Origin: Mesorhizobium terrae
Lineage (GTDB): Bacteria; Pseudomonadota; Alphaproteobacteria; Rhizobiales; Rhizobiaceae
Length of the DNA stretch: 64,000 nucleotides
Assembly (NCBI RefSeq): GCF_008727715.1
Contig: NZ_CP044217.1
Location: 186,001-250,000 of the forward strand
Reading direction: 5' to 3'
Part shown: in pieces, positions 1-9,884 of the stretch
Numbering within the stretch: the stretch's first letter is position 1
How the letters are laid out: every line of letters begins with the position of its first letter
The notes under the pieces: model-generated
Databases searched by the model: none
What the model was told of the DNA's origin: nothing
The model's input: the letters and a program-made list of their open reading frames with translations, nothing else
Made by a program: the position numbers and the translations under genes

Positions 1-437
<437 letters not shown>

Positions 438-456
438 AGCGTTATCCTTTCAAAGA

Positions 457-1014
457 TCAGGCGAGTTCGGCAGCAAGTTCCCTGCAGCCGGTTTCGAGCA
501 GCTGGGCGATGTGGGAGGCGAAGCTGTTCCAGACATCGATCCGAAAGCGGTCGGCCGCGTCGCGCCACAGCACGACGGTCGCGCCGTCGAACAGAGTGCG
601 GCGGCCTTCGCCGGACGGGATCGTAGCGATGTCGCGCGGGCAGCCGAGCGTGAGCAGTTCGGCCGCCTTCGGCCCCTCGGCCAGCAGCGTGACCTCGCGT
701 CCGGAAATGTCGACCAGGCTGTGCGGATGGGCGGCGGCCAACGCCGTGCATGCTGCGGTGAGCCGGGCGGCGTCCCTAGTGGGCGCGTGGATCGTCCATT
801 CGTCCGGGCCGAGGCGGATCGCCTCGATCTCGCCGACGGCGGCGCGGCGGCCGATGCGGTCGGGCAGGGCAAGCCCGAGTGCGGCGCTCAGTGCCGCGAC
901 GGCGTTTCCCCTGGCGCGCAGCGACAGCCGCCCCTCGGTCGGCGAGACACTGAGCTGTGCGGCCTTCGTCTCGATCACGACGCCGGGATTCAGGGAAGAA
1001 ATCTCGCTGCTCAT
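457..1014 (-). CDS. soxG: Sarcosine oxidase gamma subunit
   Basis: A 185-residue small subunit of heterotetrameric sarcosine oxidase (cytoplasmic). It helps assemble the complex and is a distant homologue of the GcvT folate-binding fold. Recognisable stretches are LGPDEWTIHAP and HSLVDISGREVTLLAEGPKAAELLTLGCP, typical of SoxG. It follows soxA after 12 bp and precedes glyA by 19 bp, completing the usual soxB-soxD-soxA-soxG order. Nothing unusual in length or composition. Confidence 0.93.
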   Translation of the reverse strand: MSSEISSLNPGVVIETKAAQLSVSPTEGRLSLRARGNAVAALSAALGLALPDRIGRRAAVGEIEAIRLGPDEWTIHAPTRDAARLTAACTALAAAHPHSLVDISGREVTLLAEGPKAAELLTLGCPRDIATIPSGEGRRTLFDGATVVLWRDAADRFRIDVWNSFASHIAQLLETGCRELAAELA

Positions 1015-1026
1015 CTTCGCCTCCGG

Positions 1027-4017
1027 TCAGATCTTCAGGCGGGTGTTTTCGGGATCGACGAAGACGGTCCCGGTGACGGTGGCGGCGATGGTGCGGCCGG
1101 GCATCGGGATGTAGACGGTTTCGCCCATCCGCTCGTGCCCACCCTCGACGAGGGCCAGCGCGATCGGCCGGCCGGCCGCGACCGAGTGGTAGGACGAGGT
1201 GACGTGTCCCACCATCTTCATCGGGATCGGCTGCTTGGGGTCGAAGACGATCTGCGCGCCTTCCTCCAGCTTCGAGCGGTCCTCGGTCAGCAGGCCGACG
1301 AGGTGCCTGCGGCCCTGGGCCGTCAGGTCGGGGCGGGCCAGGCCACGCTTGCCGACGAAGTCGGGCTTGTTCTTGCCGACCGCCCAGCCCATGCCGGCGT
1401 CGTAGGGCGTGACCGTGCCGTCCGTGTCCTGGCCGACGATGATGTAGCCCTTCTCGGCGCGCAGCACGTGCATCGTCTCGGTGCCGTAGGGCGCGATGCC
1501 GTATTGCTGGCCGGCCTGCCATAGGGTCTCCCACAACTTGCGGCCGAGCGGCGCGGGCACGTTAACCTCGAAGCCGGTCTCGCCCGTGAAGCTGACCCGG
1601 AACAGCCGGGCCGGCATGCCTGCCACCGTGCATTCCAGGCACGACATATGCGGGAAGGCTTCTTCGGTCAGCTCGATCCCTTCTACGAGCGGCGCCAGCA
1701 GCTTCGCGGCGTTGGGTCCGTTCAGTGCGATGGTGGACCATTGCTCCGTCGTCGAGGTCAGCCAGACGTTCAGCCCGGGCCATTCGGTCTGGAGGTAGTC
1801 CTCCATCATGTTCAAGACGCGCGCGGCGCCGCCGGTGGTGGTGGTGACGTGGAAGCGGTCCTCGGCCATGCGCCCGATCACGCCGTCGTCGCGGATGTAG
1901 CCGTCGTCGCCGAGCAGCAGGCCGTAGCGGCAGCGTCCGACGCCGAGCTTGGCCCATGGGTTGGTGTACATTCGCTCCATGAAGGTCACGGCATCGGGGC
2001 CGACGACTTCGATCTTGCCCAGCGTCGAGGCATCGAAGATGCCGAGGCTGGAACGCACCGCGCGGCACTCGCGGCTGACGGCCGCGTCCATGTCCTCGCT
2101 GGGCTTCGGGAAGTACCACGCCCGGCGCCATTGCCCGACCGGCTCGAAGACGGCGCCGTTCTCGGCGGCCCAACCGTCGATCTGCGTCTTGCGCGTGACC
2201 TCGAAATGCTCACCGCGATGGTAGTTCGCGAAGGCTCCGAAGGTGGTCGGCGTATAGGGCGGCCGGAAGGTGGTGAGCCCGACCTCCGGCTGGCGCTTGC
2301 CTAGCGCGTCGGCAGCGATGTTCAGCCCGTTGATATTCGACATCTTGCCCTGGTCGGTCGCCATGCCGTTGGTGGTGTAGCGCTTGACGTGTTCAATGGA
2401 GCGCATGCCCTCACGCACGGCCAGCCGCAGGTCCTTGGCGGTGACGTCGTTCTGGTAGTCGACGAAGGCCTTGGCGCTGCCGGGATTGCGGTCGGTCGGC
2501 AGCTCCTTGTGCGACACGCCGCTGCCGGGGCGGTCGTTGTCGACCGCGTAGGCGAGCACATTGCTTGTCTTGCCAAGTGCCGCCGCCACCTCACGACCCC
2601 GCTCCGCGCCGTCCTTCAACGCCGCCTCGACGCCCCAAAGCCCACGGCTTGCACCGGCGATGGCGCAGTCTTCGTTCGTCCGGTCAGGCAGGAAGGTGGT
2701 GAGGTCGTCGCTCCAGGCGAGCTTGCCCTGCGTGTGCGAGAACAGATGCAGGGACGGAGTCCAGCCTCCGGACGTCAGCACCGCATCGCATACGATCTCT
2801 TGGCCACCGCCGACGCTGTCACCCTTGACCGGATTGACGCGGATCGACTTGACGCGCATTCGGCCCGAAGTGGCGGTCGCCGTGTGCGACAGCTTCACCG
2901 GGATGCCGAGCGCGCGGGCCTCGTTCACCAGATCCTCGCGGACAGCGGCACGGGTGTCGACGATGGCCTGGATGCGCGCGCCCGCGCCCTGCAGATCGAA
3001 GGCTGCGTACCAGGCGCTGTCGTGGCTGGTGACGACGACCGGGCGGTCGCCGACGCGCACGCCGTAGCGGTTCAGGTAAGTTTGCGCCGCACCCGCCAGC
3101 ATGACGCCCGGGCGGTCGTTTCCGTGGAACACCAGCGGCTTTTCCAGCGCGCCCTGGGCCAGCACGACCCGGCGAGCCCGTACCCGCCACAGGCGCTCGC
3201 GCGGGGTGTCCTTCGGCAACGCGTCGAGATGATCGGTCACGCGCTCGCAGAGGCCCAGCATGTTCTGGTGGTAATAGGCGATTGCCGTGGTGCGGGTCAT
3301 GATCCGCACGCCCAGACCCTTCAACGCCCTCAATTCCTCCGCCAGCCAGTCCCAGGCCGGCCGGCCGTCGATCCGCGCCTGCGGTTCCGACAGAAGCGTG
3401 CCACCGGGCTCGGCGTTCTCGTCGACGAGGACGACCTTTAGCCCGTCGACCGCCGCCGCGCGCGCTGCGGCGAGACCGGCGGGACCGGCGCCGACGATGA
3501 GCACATCGCAATGCAGGTTGCGCGAGGCGTACTGGTCCGGGTCTTCCTCCGTCGGGCTGACGCCGAGGCCGGCGGCGGCGCGGATGAATGGCTCGTAGAC
3601 CTTGTGCCAGAAGCTCTTCGGCCACATGAAGGTCTTGTAGTAGAAGCCGGCCGAAAACAGCATGTAGGCGGCGTCGTTGACAGCCCCGACGTCGAACTTC
3701 AGGCTGGGATACTTGTTCTGCGAGATGGTTTCGAGCCCGGCGCGCAGCTCCTGCACGGTGGCGCGGGTGTTCGGCTCGAAGCGGCCGGGACCGCGCCGCG
3801 TGCCGATCAGCGCGTTCGGCTCCTCCGAGCCGGCGGCGACCGGGCCGCGCGGACGGTGATACTTGAAGGAGCGGCCCATCAGGTGGACGCCGTTGGCGAG
3901 CAGGGCGGAGGCGACCGTGTCGCCCCGTGCGCCCTGATAGATCTTGCCGTCGAACGTGAAGCTGACCGGCTGCCCGACGTTGATCCGCCCGCGGCCTGGA
4001 ACGCGATACCGGCTCAT
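1027..4017 (-). CDS. soxA: Sarcosine oxidase alpha subunit
   Basis: A 996-residue catalytic subunit. It oxidises sarcosine together with SoxB and passes the methyl group to tetrahydrofolate. The N-terminus has a ferredoxin-like fold (INVGQPVSFTFDGKIYQG). A dinucleotide-binding motif VLIVGAGPAGLAAARAA follows at about residue 180, and the C-terminal 380 residues form a GcvT/aminomethyltransferase domain (VNVPAPLGRKLWETLWQAG, ETMHVLRAEKGYIIVGQDTDG). An open frame extends to 4302, but the ATG at 4017 overlaps the soxD stop as ATGA and begins the conserved N-terminus, so the upstream extension is only soxD read out of frame. Translational coupling to soxD is likely. Confidence 0.96.
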   Translation of the reverse strand: MSRYRVPGRGRINVGQPVSFTFDGKIYQGARGDTVASALLANGVHLMGRSFKYHRPRGPVAAGSEEPNALIGTRRGPGRFEPNTRATVQELRAGLETISQNKYPSLKFDVGAVNDAAYMLFSAGFYYKTFMWPKSFWHKVYEPFIRAAAGLGVSPTEEDPDQYASRNLHCDVLIVGAGPAGLAAARAAAVDGLKVVLVDENAEPGGTLLSEPQARIDGRPAWDWLAEELRALKGLGVRIMTRTTAIAYYHQNMLGLCERVTDHLDALPKDTPRERLWRVRARRVVLAQGALEKPLVFHGNDRPGVMLAGAAQTYLNRYGVRVGDRPVVVTSHDSAWYAAFDLQGAGARIQAIVDTRAAVREDLVNEARALGIPVKLSHTATATSGRMRVKSIRVNPVKGDSVGGGQEIVCDAVLTSGGWTPSLHLFSHTQGKLAWSDDLTTFLPDRTNEDCAIAGASRGLWGVEAALKDGAERGREVAAALGKTSNVLAYAVDNDRPGSGVSHKELPTDRNPGSAKAFVDYQNDVTAKDLRLAVREGMRSIEHVKRYTTNGMATDQGKMSNINGLNIAADALGKRQPEVGLTTFRPPYTPTTFGAFANYHRGEHFEVTRKTQIDGWAAENGAVFEPVGQWRRAWYFPKPSEDMDAAVSRECRAVRSSLGIFDASTLGKIEVVGPDAVTFMERMYTNPWAKLGVGRCRYGLLLGDDGYIRDDGVIGRMAEDRFHVTTTTGGAARVLNMMEDYLQTEWPGLNVWLTSTTEQWSTIALNGPNAAKLLAPLVEGIELTEEAFPHMSCLECTVAGMPARLFRVSFTGETGFEVNVPAPLGRKLWETLWQAGQQYGIAPYGTETMHVLRAEKGYIIVGQDTDGTVTPYDAGMGWAVGKNKPDFVGKRGLARPDLTAQGRRHLVGLLTEDRSKLEEGAQIVFDPKQPIPMKMVGHVTSSYHSVAAGRPIALALVEGGHERMGETVYIPMPGRTIAATVTGTVFVDPENTRLKI

Positions 4018-4316
4018 TTGCGGACCTCCGGCAGGGCCTCGAGGGTGGGGCGAGGCGCGCCCGCCTTGTAGGTCGTCAGGAAGCGGTCGCTGACCGTATC
4101 GCGTACCGCGTTGAAGAAGCGGCCGCAGCCATGAAGGTGCCGCCAGCGCTCGTAGTGCGGGCCGCGGGCATTGGCGCGGATGAACAGGAAGCCTTCCCAC
4201 TGGTCGTCGGTCTGGGACGACGGGTCCTGCGGACGCACGACATGCGCCTCGCCGGCATAGGTGAACTCGGCCTCGGGCAGCGTTTCGTTGCAATAGGGGC
4301 AATGGATCAGGAGCAT
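4014..4316 (-). CDS. soxD: Sarcosine oxidase delta subunit
   Basis: A 100-residue zinc-binding subunit of heterotetrameric sarcosine oxidase. The N-terminal CPYC pair (Cys6/Cys9) plus a later His and Cys in RHLHGCGRFF form the zinc site known in SoxD. It also shows GEAHVVRPQDPSSQTDDQWEGFLF and NARGPHYERW, which are family hallmarks. It lies 10 bp after soxB and overlaps soxA by 4 bp, so it sits within one operon. Confidence 0.95.
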   Translation of the reverse strand: MLLIHCPYCNETLPEAEFTYAGEAHVVRPQDPSSQTDDQWEGFLFIRANARGPHYERWRHLHGCGRFFNAVRDTVSDRFLTTYKAGAPRPTLEALPEVRK

Positions 4317-4326
4317 GGGTCGGTCC

Positions 4327-5580
4327 TCAATGCGCGACGGCGGCGGCGGCGGCCTCGTCGATCAGACGGCCGGTGCGGAAGCGGTCCAGCGTGAACGGAG
4401 CGTTGATCGGATGCGGCTCGTCGCGGGCGATGGTATGTGCGAAGACGTGGGCGGAGGCCGGCGTCGCCTTGAAGCCGCCAGTGCCCCAGCCGCAATTGAC
4501 GTAGAGGTTCTTCACCGGTGTCTTGCCGAGGATCGGCGAGCGGTCCGGCGTCACGTCGACGATGCCACCCCATTTGCGCAACATCCGCATGCGGTTGAAG
4601 ATCGGGAAGACCTCGACGATGGCCGCGATGGTGTGCTCGATCAGCGGCAGGCCGCCGCGCTGAGAATAGGACGTATACTGGTCGGTGCCCGAGCCTATCA
4701 CCAGTTCGCCCTTGTCGGACTGGCTGATATAGGCGTGGACCGCGTTCGACATCACAACGCAGGGAAAGATCGGCTTGACCGGCTCCGACACCAGCGCCTG
4801 GAGCGGATAGCTTTCCAGCGGCAGCCGTACGTCCGCGGTCTGCATCACCACCGACGTATGGCCGGCTGCCGATACGGCGACCTTCTTGGCCTTGATGAAT
4901 CCCCTGGCAGTCTCGACGCCGGCGACCGAACCGTCCGGATTGCGACGGATCGCCGTCACCGGGCAGTTCTGGATGATGTCGACGCCTCGCGCCGCGGCGG
5001 CGCGGGCGTAGCCCCATGCGACCGCGTCATGACGCGCGGTGCCGGCGCGCTCCTGCAGGGCGCCGCCCATCACCGGATGGCGGGCAGTGGGCGAGATGTT
5101 CAGCGGCGGGCAGTATTCCTTGCATTCCTCCCGCGTCAGCCAGCGGTTGTCGACACCGTTCAGCCGGTTGGAATGGATGTGGCGCTTGAAGCTTTGCACG
5201 TCGTGGACATTGTGGGCGAGCATCAGCACGCCGCGCCGCGAGTACATGACGTTGTAGTTCAGTTCCTGGCTGAGGTTCTCCCACAGGTCGACGGCGTGGT
5301 CGAACAGCCGGGCGCTTTCGTCATAGAGATAGTTCGAGCGTATGATGGTGGTGTTGCGGCCCGTGTTGCCGCCGCCCAGCCAGCCCTTGTCGATCACCGC
5401 GACGTTGGTAACGCCGTGTTCCTTGGCGAGATAATAGGCGGCCCCCAGTCCGTGGCCGCCGGCGCCGACGACGACCACGTCGTATTCAGTCTTCGGCTGG
5501 CTGTCCGGCCATTGCTCGGTCCAGTTCTTGTTCCCGGTCAAGGCGTTCTTCAAGAGTGAGAAAGCTGAAAATCGGGTCAT
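4327..5580 (-). CDS. soxB: Sarcosine oxidase beta subunit
   Basis: A 417-residue FAD/FMN-binding subunit of the DAO family. It carries the Rossmann motif VVVVGAGGHGLGAAYYLA at about residues 34-51, and GGGNTGRNTTIIRSNYL, the region near the covalent flavin histidine. The C-terminal motif is NCGWGTGGFKATPASA. It is the first gene of the sox operon. The start ATG at 5580 faces a 139-bp intergenic region shared with the divergent regulator at 5720, which contains palindromes. Length matches SoxB proteins. Confidence 0.96.
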   Translation of the reverse strand: MTRFSAFSLLKNALTGNKNWTEQWPDSQPKTEYDVVVVGAGGHGLGAAYYLAKEHGVTNVAVIDKGWLGGGNTGRNTTIIRSNYLYDESARLFDHAVDLWENLSQELNYNVMYSRRGVLMLAHNVHDVQSFKRHIHSNRLNGVDNRWLTREECKEYCPPLNISPTARHPVMGGALQERAGTARHDAVAWGYARAAAARGVDIIQNCPVTAIRRNPDGSVAGVETARGFIKAKKVAVSAAGHTSVVMQTADVRLPLESYPLQALVSEPVKPIFPCVVMSNAVHAYISQSDKGELVIGSGTDQYTSYSQRGGLPLIEHTIAAIVEVFPIFNRMRMLRKWGGIVDVTPDRSPILGKTPVKNLYVNCGWGTGGFKATPASAHVFAHTIARDEPHPINAPFTLDRFRTGRLIDEAAAAAVAH

Positions 5581-5719
5581 TGGATTCCCCAGTTCTATGG
5601 GGCCTACTTATTGCGATATCGCACCGCTTTTGGCAGAATGTGCGCGTCATAAGAATGGTATCCATGCGACAAGAACGGGAGAAGGGTCCTTGACCGATGG
5701 AGAAAAAAGGGGCCAGAAT
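5581..5719. promoter_or_regulatory. Divergent sox / AraC-regulator control region
   Basis: The intergenic segment between soxB (minus) and the AraC-family gene (plus). It holds a perfect 12-bp palindrome TGCGATATCGCA at 5612-5623 and an inverted repeat CCCCA-N6-TGGGG at 5587-5602, 6 bp upstream of the soxB ATG. These are candidate operators for the adjacent regulator. No clear -35/-10 pair can be assigned. The operator role is inference. Confidence 0.5.
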
Positions 5720-6703
5720 GTGCGGAAGCTTCGGCCGCGCCTGTCGGTCGGCTTCATCCTCGCGCGCCGCTTCACACTGTGCGCCTTTGCGAATTTCGTC
5801 GATGTCTTGAGATTGTCGGCGGACGAGGGCGACCGAAGCCGCCCGATTTTATGCGGTTGGCGCGTCCTGTCGGCAACGATGGAGCCAATCGTGTCCAGCT
5901 CCGGTATTGCAGTCCATCCAGAGGAACGGTTAGGCGATCCCACCTTGTTCGACTATCTCGTCGTCGTCGGCGGATTGATCGACGAGATTCCTAACCTGAG
6001 TCCGGAATATACTCACTACCTTCAGCGCGCGGCCGCTGCGGGCGTGCCACTCGTTGGCGTCTGCACCGGCGCCTTCATCCTTCACCGTGCCGGGCTGTTG
6101 AACGGCTATCGCTGCTGCGTGAGCTGGTTCCACCATGCGGATTTCCTGGAACAGTTCGATGGGCTGCGACCCGTCTCCGACCAGATTTTCATCGTCGACC
6201 GCGATCGCCTGACCTGCTCGGGCGGTGCAAGCTCGGCGCATCTCGCGGCTTGGCTGGTCGACAGGCATGTCGGACGCGCACAAGCTCGCAAGAGCCTCCA
6301 TATCATGATTATCGACGATGCGTTGAGGGCCGAGAAACCGCAGCCCGGCATCCCGCTCGACCTGACGACCGACGATCCGCTGGTGAAAAAGGCGCTTCTG
6401 CTCATGCAGCAGACCATCGACACGCCTTTGTCCGTCGCCGAGACGGCCCATCGGCTAGGCGTTAGTCGTCGCCGACTGGAACGCCACTTTCAGCAAGCGG
6501 TCGGCATGGCGCCGACGCTTGCCTGCAAGATTATGCGGCTGGAGCACGCGGAATTCCTGCTGTGTCAATGCGATCAATCGGTGACGGAGATCGCCGCCGC
6601 GACCGGCTTCTGCGATTCCTCGCATTTTGTCCGCGCTTTCCGCGAAAGGTGCGGCATGACGCCCGCGGCCTTCCGCCGTACACATACTTCCGTAGGCGCC
6701 TGA
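5720..6703 (+). CDS. GATase1-like AraC-family transcriptional regulator (SouR/GbdR-like)
   Basis: About 327 residues: an N-terminal DJ-1/PfpI-like ligand domain (DYLVVVGGLIDE, GVPLVGVCTGAFILHRAGLL, CSGGASSAHLAAWLV) and a C-terminal double helix-turn-helix (SVAETAHRLGVSRRRLERHF; VTEIAAATGFCDSSHFVRAF). An open frame reaches back to 5528. The GTG at 5720 is preferred: it follows AAGGGG, starts just before the conserved strand, gives the usual family length and avoids overlapping soxB. Known relatives in Pseudomonas (GbdR, SouR) sense glycine betaine, dimethylglycine or sarcosine. Its divergent position suggests it activates the sox operon. Ligand and targets are inferred. Confidence 0.88.
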   Translation: MRKLRPRLSVGFILARRFTLCAFANFVDVLRLSADEGDRSRPILCGWRVLSATMEPIVSSSGIAVHPEERLGDPTLFDYLVVVGGLIDEIPNLSPEYTHYLQRAAAAGVPLVGVCTGAFILHRAGLLNGYRCCVSWFHHADFLEQFDGLRPVSDQIFIVDRDRLTCSGGASSAHLAAWLVDRHVGRAQARKSLHIMIIDDALRAEKPQPGIPLDLTTDDPLVKKALLLMQQTIDTPLSVAETAHRLGVSRRRLERHFQQAVGMAPTLACKIMRLEHAEFLLCQCDQSVTEIAAATGFCDSSHFVRAFRERCGMTPAAFRRTHTSVGA

Positions 6704-6749
6704 GTTCGCTTTGGCGGAATGATACAGTCCGAGTATACTAACGAACCGG

Positions 6750-6969
6750 TTATCGCGCGGGTCGACTTTTCACTACTTCGACGAAATGGCGCGCCGAATT
6801 TGAACGGTTGCTGCGCTTCCATGCCAGCACCGTTGGAATGCGAAATGCAGGATGTACGATAGGGCGCAGCACGACGTTGCTTCCAAGGAACCCGATGAGG
6901 CTCTTGGGATAGACGGTCACTCCCAGACCAGCGGCGACAAGACCTAGAAGCGCCAGCGTATTTGAGGCC
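6750..6969 (-). pseudogene. LysR-family regulator, C-terminal remnant cut by IS21
   Basis: The minus frame from the IS end to the stop at 6750 encodes about 73 residues resembling the end of a LysR substrate-binding domain: LALLGLVAAGLGVTVYPKS, then NVVLRPIVHPAFRIPTVLAW. The DNA-binding N-terminus and most of the effector domain are missing. The matching 5' part is not on the other side of the IS, where a ku fragment is found instead. The gene was therefore lost by deletion or recombination rather than simply interrupted. Confidence 0.75.
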
Positions 6970-7000
6970 TGTTGATTTCCGCCGAGAACTGACCCGGGAT
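6970..7000. repeat. IS21 left terminal inverted repeat
   Basis: Starts TGTTGATTTCCGC and matches the complement of the right end over about 31 bp with few mismatches (for example GAGAACTGACC against GAGAGCTGACC). IstA would bind and cut here. Confidence 0.88.
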
Positions 7001-7082
7001 TGGGCGGTTTTTCCATTGAGAAGTGACCCATGTTTGAACCCACCCCTGCTGGTTGATCGCAGGGGATTTTGGAGTGATAGAC

Positions 7083-8612
7083 ATGGCGTTACTGAGCGTT
7101 ATCCGACGCTGGCATCTGCGTGACGGGCATTCGATCCGGGAGATTGCGCGGCGCACGGGACTGTCGCGGAACACGATCTGCAAATACCTGCGATCTGATG
7201 AGGTGGAGCCCCGCTTCCAGGTGCCGGATCGGCCGAGCAAGCTTGATGCCTATGCCGAGCGGCTGTCGGCGTGGCTGAGGACGGAGGCGAACAGGCCGCG
7301 TAAGCAGAAGCGCACGATCAAGCAGTTGCATGCCGACCTGATGAGCCTTGGCTATGAGGGCTCATATGGTCGTGTGGCCGCCTTTGCGCGGGCCTGGAAG
7401 GAAGAGCGCCAACGTCAGATGCAAACGAGCGGGCGCGGCACCTTCGTGCCGTTGGCGTTCGAGCCCGGCGAAGCGTTCCAGTTCGACTGGTCGGAAGATT
7501 GGGCGGTCATCGGCGGCGAGCGCACCAAGCTGCAGGTGGCTCACTTCAAGCTCAGCTACAGTCGGGCCTTCATCGTGCGGGCCTATCCGCTGCAGACGCA
7601 CGAGATGCTGTTCGACGCCCACAACCACGCCTTCCAGGTTCTGGGCGGCGTTCCCCGGCGCGGGATCTACGACAACATGCGCACGGCGGTCGACAGGATC
7701 GGCCGCGGCAAGGAGCGGCAGGTCAATGCCCGCTTCTCGGCCATGGCCAGCCATTATCTGTTCGAGACCGAGTTCTGCAATCCGGCCTCGGGCTGGGAGA
7801 AGGGGCAGGTCGAGAAGAACGTCGAGGATGCGCGTCACCGGCTATGGCAGCCAATACCGCGCGTTCCATCGCTGGAGGCCTTGAACGACTGGCTGGAACA
7901 GCGGTGCCGGGAACTGTGGCAACAGGTTCCCCATGGCCTCAGGCCGGGAACGATCGAAGACATCCGGGCCGAGGAAGCACGGTTCCTGATGCCGATGCCA
8001 CGCCTCTTCGACGGCTTCGTCGAATACACCAAGCGGGTCTCTCCGACCTGCCTCGTCCATCTGGAGCGCAACCGCTACAGCGTGCCGGCGTCCTTCGCCA
8101 ACCGGCCTGTCAGCCTCAGGGTCTATCCGGAACGGATCGTGGTTGCTGCGGAGGGGCAGATCGTGTGCGAGCACCGCCGCATCATCGAGCGGTCGCATGA
8201 CGGCCCCGGTCGCACCGTCTACGACTGGCGTCACTATCTGGCGGTCATCCAGCGCAAGCCCGGTGCTCTGCGCAACGGCGCTCCCTTCACTGAACTCCCC
8301 GAAGCCTTCAAACGGCTGCAGCAGCACCTGCTCAGGAAGCCCGGCGGCGACCGCGAGATGGTCGAGATCCTGTCGCTCGTCCTGCAACATGACGAGCAGG
8401 TCGTGCTGACCGCCGTGGAGATGGCGCTGCAGGCCGGCGTTCCGACCAAGGTCCACATCCTCAATCTCCTGCACAGGCTGGTCGACGGCAAACCGATCGA
8501 GACGCCGATCGTGGATGCGCCGCAGGCGCTGAGCCTGGTCAAGGAGCCGCAGGCCAATGTCGAGCGCTACGATGCTCTGCGCCAGACCCGGGAGGTGCGT
8601 CATGCGTCATGA
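7083..8612 (+). CDS. istA: IS21 transposase IstA
   Basis: A 509-residue transposase. It has an N-terminal helix-turn-helix ([21 protein letters not shown]), then the DDE integrase core: [14 protein letters not shown] supplies the first Asp, [11 protein letters not shown] the second, and [17 protein letters not shown] the Glu region. A beta-barrel region ([21 protein letters not shown]) follows. An upstream in-frame ATG at 7053 exists, but GGAG sits about 8 bp before the ATG at 7083, and the conserved [10 protein letters not shown] starts there. The frame is intact, so it may be active with IstB. It overlaps istB by 11 bp. Confidence 0.95.
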   Translation: MALLSVIRRWHLRDGHSIREIARRTGLSRNTICKYLRSDEVEPRFQVPDRPSKLDAYAERLSAWLRTEANRPRKQKRTIKQLHADLMSLGYEGSYGRVAAFARAWKEERQRQMQTSGRGTFVPLAFEPGEAFQFDWSEDWAVIGGERTKLQVAHFKLSYSRAFIVRAYPLQTHEMLFDAHNHAFQVLGGVPRRGIYDNMRTAVDRIGRGKERQVNARFSAMASHYLFETEFCNPASGWEKGQVEKNVEDARHRLWQPIPRVPSLEALNDWLEQRCRELWQQVPHGLRPGTIEDIRAEEARFLMPMPRLFDGFVEYTKRVSPTCLVHLERNRYSVPASFANRPVSLRVYPERIVVAAEGQIVCEHRRIIERSHDGPGRTVYDWRHYLAVIQRKPGALRNGAPFTELPEAFKRLQQHLLRKPGGDREMVEILSLVLQHDEQVVLTAVEMALQAGVPTKVHILNLLHRLVDGKPIETPIVDAPQALSLVKEPQANVERYDALRQTREVRHAS

Positions 8613-9396
8613 TCCCGCCAGCGGCGCTATCGTCGTCATGCTCAGAAGCCTTAAAATGCACGGCATGGCGCAGGCCGTCGCCGAACTCACCGAGCAGGCT
8701 TCACCCGCCTTCGAGGCCGCCATCCCCATCCTGTCGCAACTCCTGAAGGCCGAGATGGCCGAGCGGGAGGTCAGGTCCGTAGCCTATCAGCTCAAGGCAG
8801 CCCGCTTCCCGGTCTATCGCGACCTGGCCGGCTTCGACTTCGCCAGCAGCGAGATCAACGAGGCCCTCGTGCGCCAACTCCATCGATGCGAGTTCATGGA
8901 CGATGCCAACAATGTCGTGCTTGTCGGCGGCCCCGGCACCGGCAAGACCCACATTGCCACCGCCCTCGGCGTGCAGGCGGTTGAGCATCATCGCAAGCGT
9001 GTCCGCTTCTTCTCCACCGTCGAGCTCGTCAACACGCTTGAGCAGGAGAAGGCTCAGGGCAAGGCCGGCCAGATCGCCAACCGGCTCGCCCACTCCGATC
9101 TCGTCATCCTCGACGAACTCGGATACCTGCCCTTCAGCGCGTCAGGCGGGGCGCTGCTGTTCCATCTGCTGAGCACGCTCTACGAGCGCACCAGCGTCGT
9201 CATCACCACCAACCTCAGCTTCAGCGAATGGGCCACCGTCTTCGGCGATGCCAAGATGACGACGGCGCTGCTCGATCGGCTCACCCATCACTGCCACATC
9301 CTGGAGACTGGAAACGACAGCTTCCGCTTCAAGAACAGCTCTGCCCAGACCACACCAACAAAGAAGGAGAAAGCACCCACCTTGACCAAGACCTAA
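8602..9396 (+). CDS. istB: IS21 helper ATPase IstB
   Basis: A 264-residue AAA+ ATPase of the DnaA/DnaC clade that helps IstA choose its target. Walker [16 protein letters not shown] is at about residue 110, Walker [14 protein letters not shown] further on, and sensor-1 [29 protein letters not shown]. The ATG at 8602, preceded by GGAGGTG, overlaps the end of istA by 11 bp, so translation is probably coupled. Upstream in-frame starts at 8557 lie inside istA and lack the family N-terminus. Intact. Confidence 0.95.
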   Translation: MRHDPASGAIVVMLRSLKMHGMAQAVAELTEQASPAFEAAIPILSQLLKAEMAEREVRSVAYQLKAARFPVYRDLAGFDFASSEINEALVRQLHRCEFMDDANNVVLVGGPGTGKTHIATALGVQAVEHHRKRVRFFSTVELVNTLEQEKAQGKAGQIANRLAHSDLVILDELGYLPFSASGGALLFHLLSTLYERTSVVITTNLSFSEWATVFGDAKMTTALLDRLTHHCHILETGNDSFRFKNSSAQTTPTKKEKAPTLTKT

Positions 9397-9437
9397 GACC
9401 CAAACCATACATGAAGGCGGGTCACTTCTCGGCGAAA

Positions 9438-9468
9438 ATCCCGGGTCAGCTCTCAGCGGAAATCAACA
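9438..9468. repeat. IS21 right terminal inverted repeat
   Basis: Ends GCGGAAATCAACA at 9468 and is the inverted counterpart of 6970-7000. Flanking base 9469 begins the truncated ku frame. Confidence 0.88.
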
Positions 9469-9569
9469 GCGATGCGCTCGGACGAGGAAGCGGCCGTGTA
9501 GAGCGCTACCGCGCAGGCAACTTCTCCGAACTTGATGTAACCCTTCCAGTTTGCCCGCGCTGCAACCAT
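9469..9569 (-). pseudogene. ku: Ku protein, N-terminal 34-codon remnant truncated at the IS21 end
   Basis: Reading minus from ATG 9569 gives MVAARANWKGYIKFGEVACA followed by VALYTAASSSERIA, and then meets the IS end. The RANWKGYxKFGEVACxVALYTAAS pattern is the N-terminus of bacterial Ku, the DNA-end-binding partner of LigD in non-homologous end joining. It is nonfunctional: the rest of Ku is absent. It is too short for ordinary ORF calling. The identification rests on my recognition of the family N-terminus, not on a search. Confidence 0.72.
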
Positions 9570-9884
9570 GACACTCGCACTCCGGCACAACCTATGCGAG
9601 TCAATAAAGCCATGGACCGCCGATATGGTTCCGGAGTCAAAAAGAATCTGAATTCAAAGGGTTGGGACATTCGTCGACCAGGATGCCGTTTATGGCCTGC
9701 GCAGGCGGAAAAAGGCGCAGGGCGGCGGAATGGTGATTTGAACGAACATGTCGTCCAACTGGGACGCTCCAACCCCCTTCAGGTACAGATATTTCGAGAA
9801 AGAATCCGCATTTGCGCATCACGATTGAATGGCATCAAAGCCCATTCCTTCATTGTAGGCTGCTCAGTGATGGGGAATTCAATC
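9570..9884. other. Intergenic, no gene seen
   Basis: Between the ku remnant and the first exported-protein gene. Composition is more AT-rich than the surroundings. Open frames here are short and look like shadows. No tRNA, terminator or repeat was recognised. Confidence 0.5.

Larger units (their letters stand above)
6970..9468 (+). mobile_element. IS21-family insertion sequence (istA, istB), 2,499 bp
   Basis: Bounded by TG...CA ends. The terminal inverted repeats begin TGTTGATTTCCGC at 6970 and end with its complement at 9468, about 31 bp with few mismatches. Inner copies of GAGAAGTGACCC lie at 7018-7029 and as complement at 9419-9430, the multiple terminal repeats usual in this family. It encodes IstA transposase and IstB helper ATPase in overlapping frames. 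The bases flanking it (GAGGCC left, GCGATG right) do not form a target duplication, and the two flanks carry parts of different genes. Confidence 0.93.

Noticed and set aside
4018..4302. N-terminal extension of soxA
   Set aside because: It is soxD in another frame; the ATG at 4017 begins the conserved SoxA N-terminus and overlaps the soxD stop.
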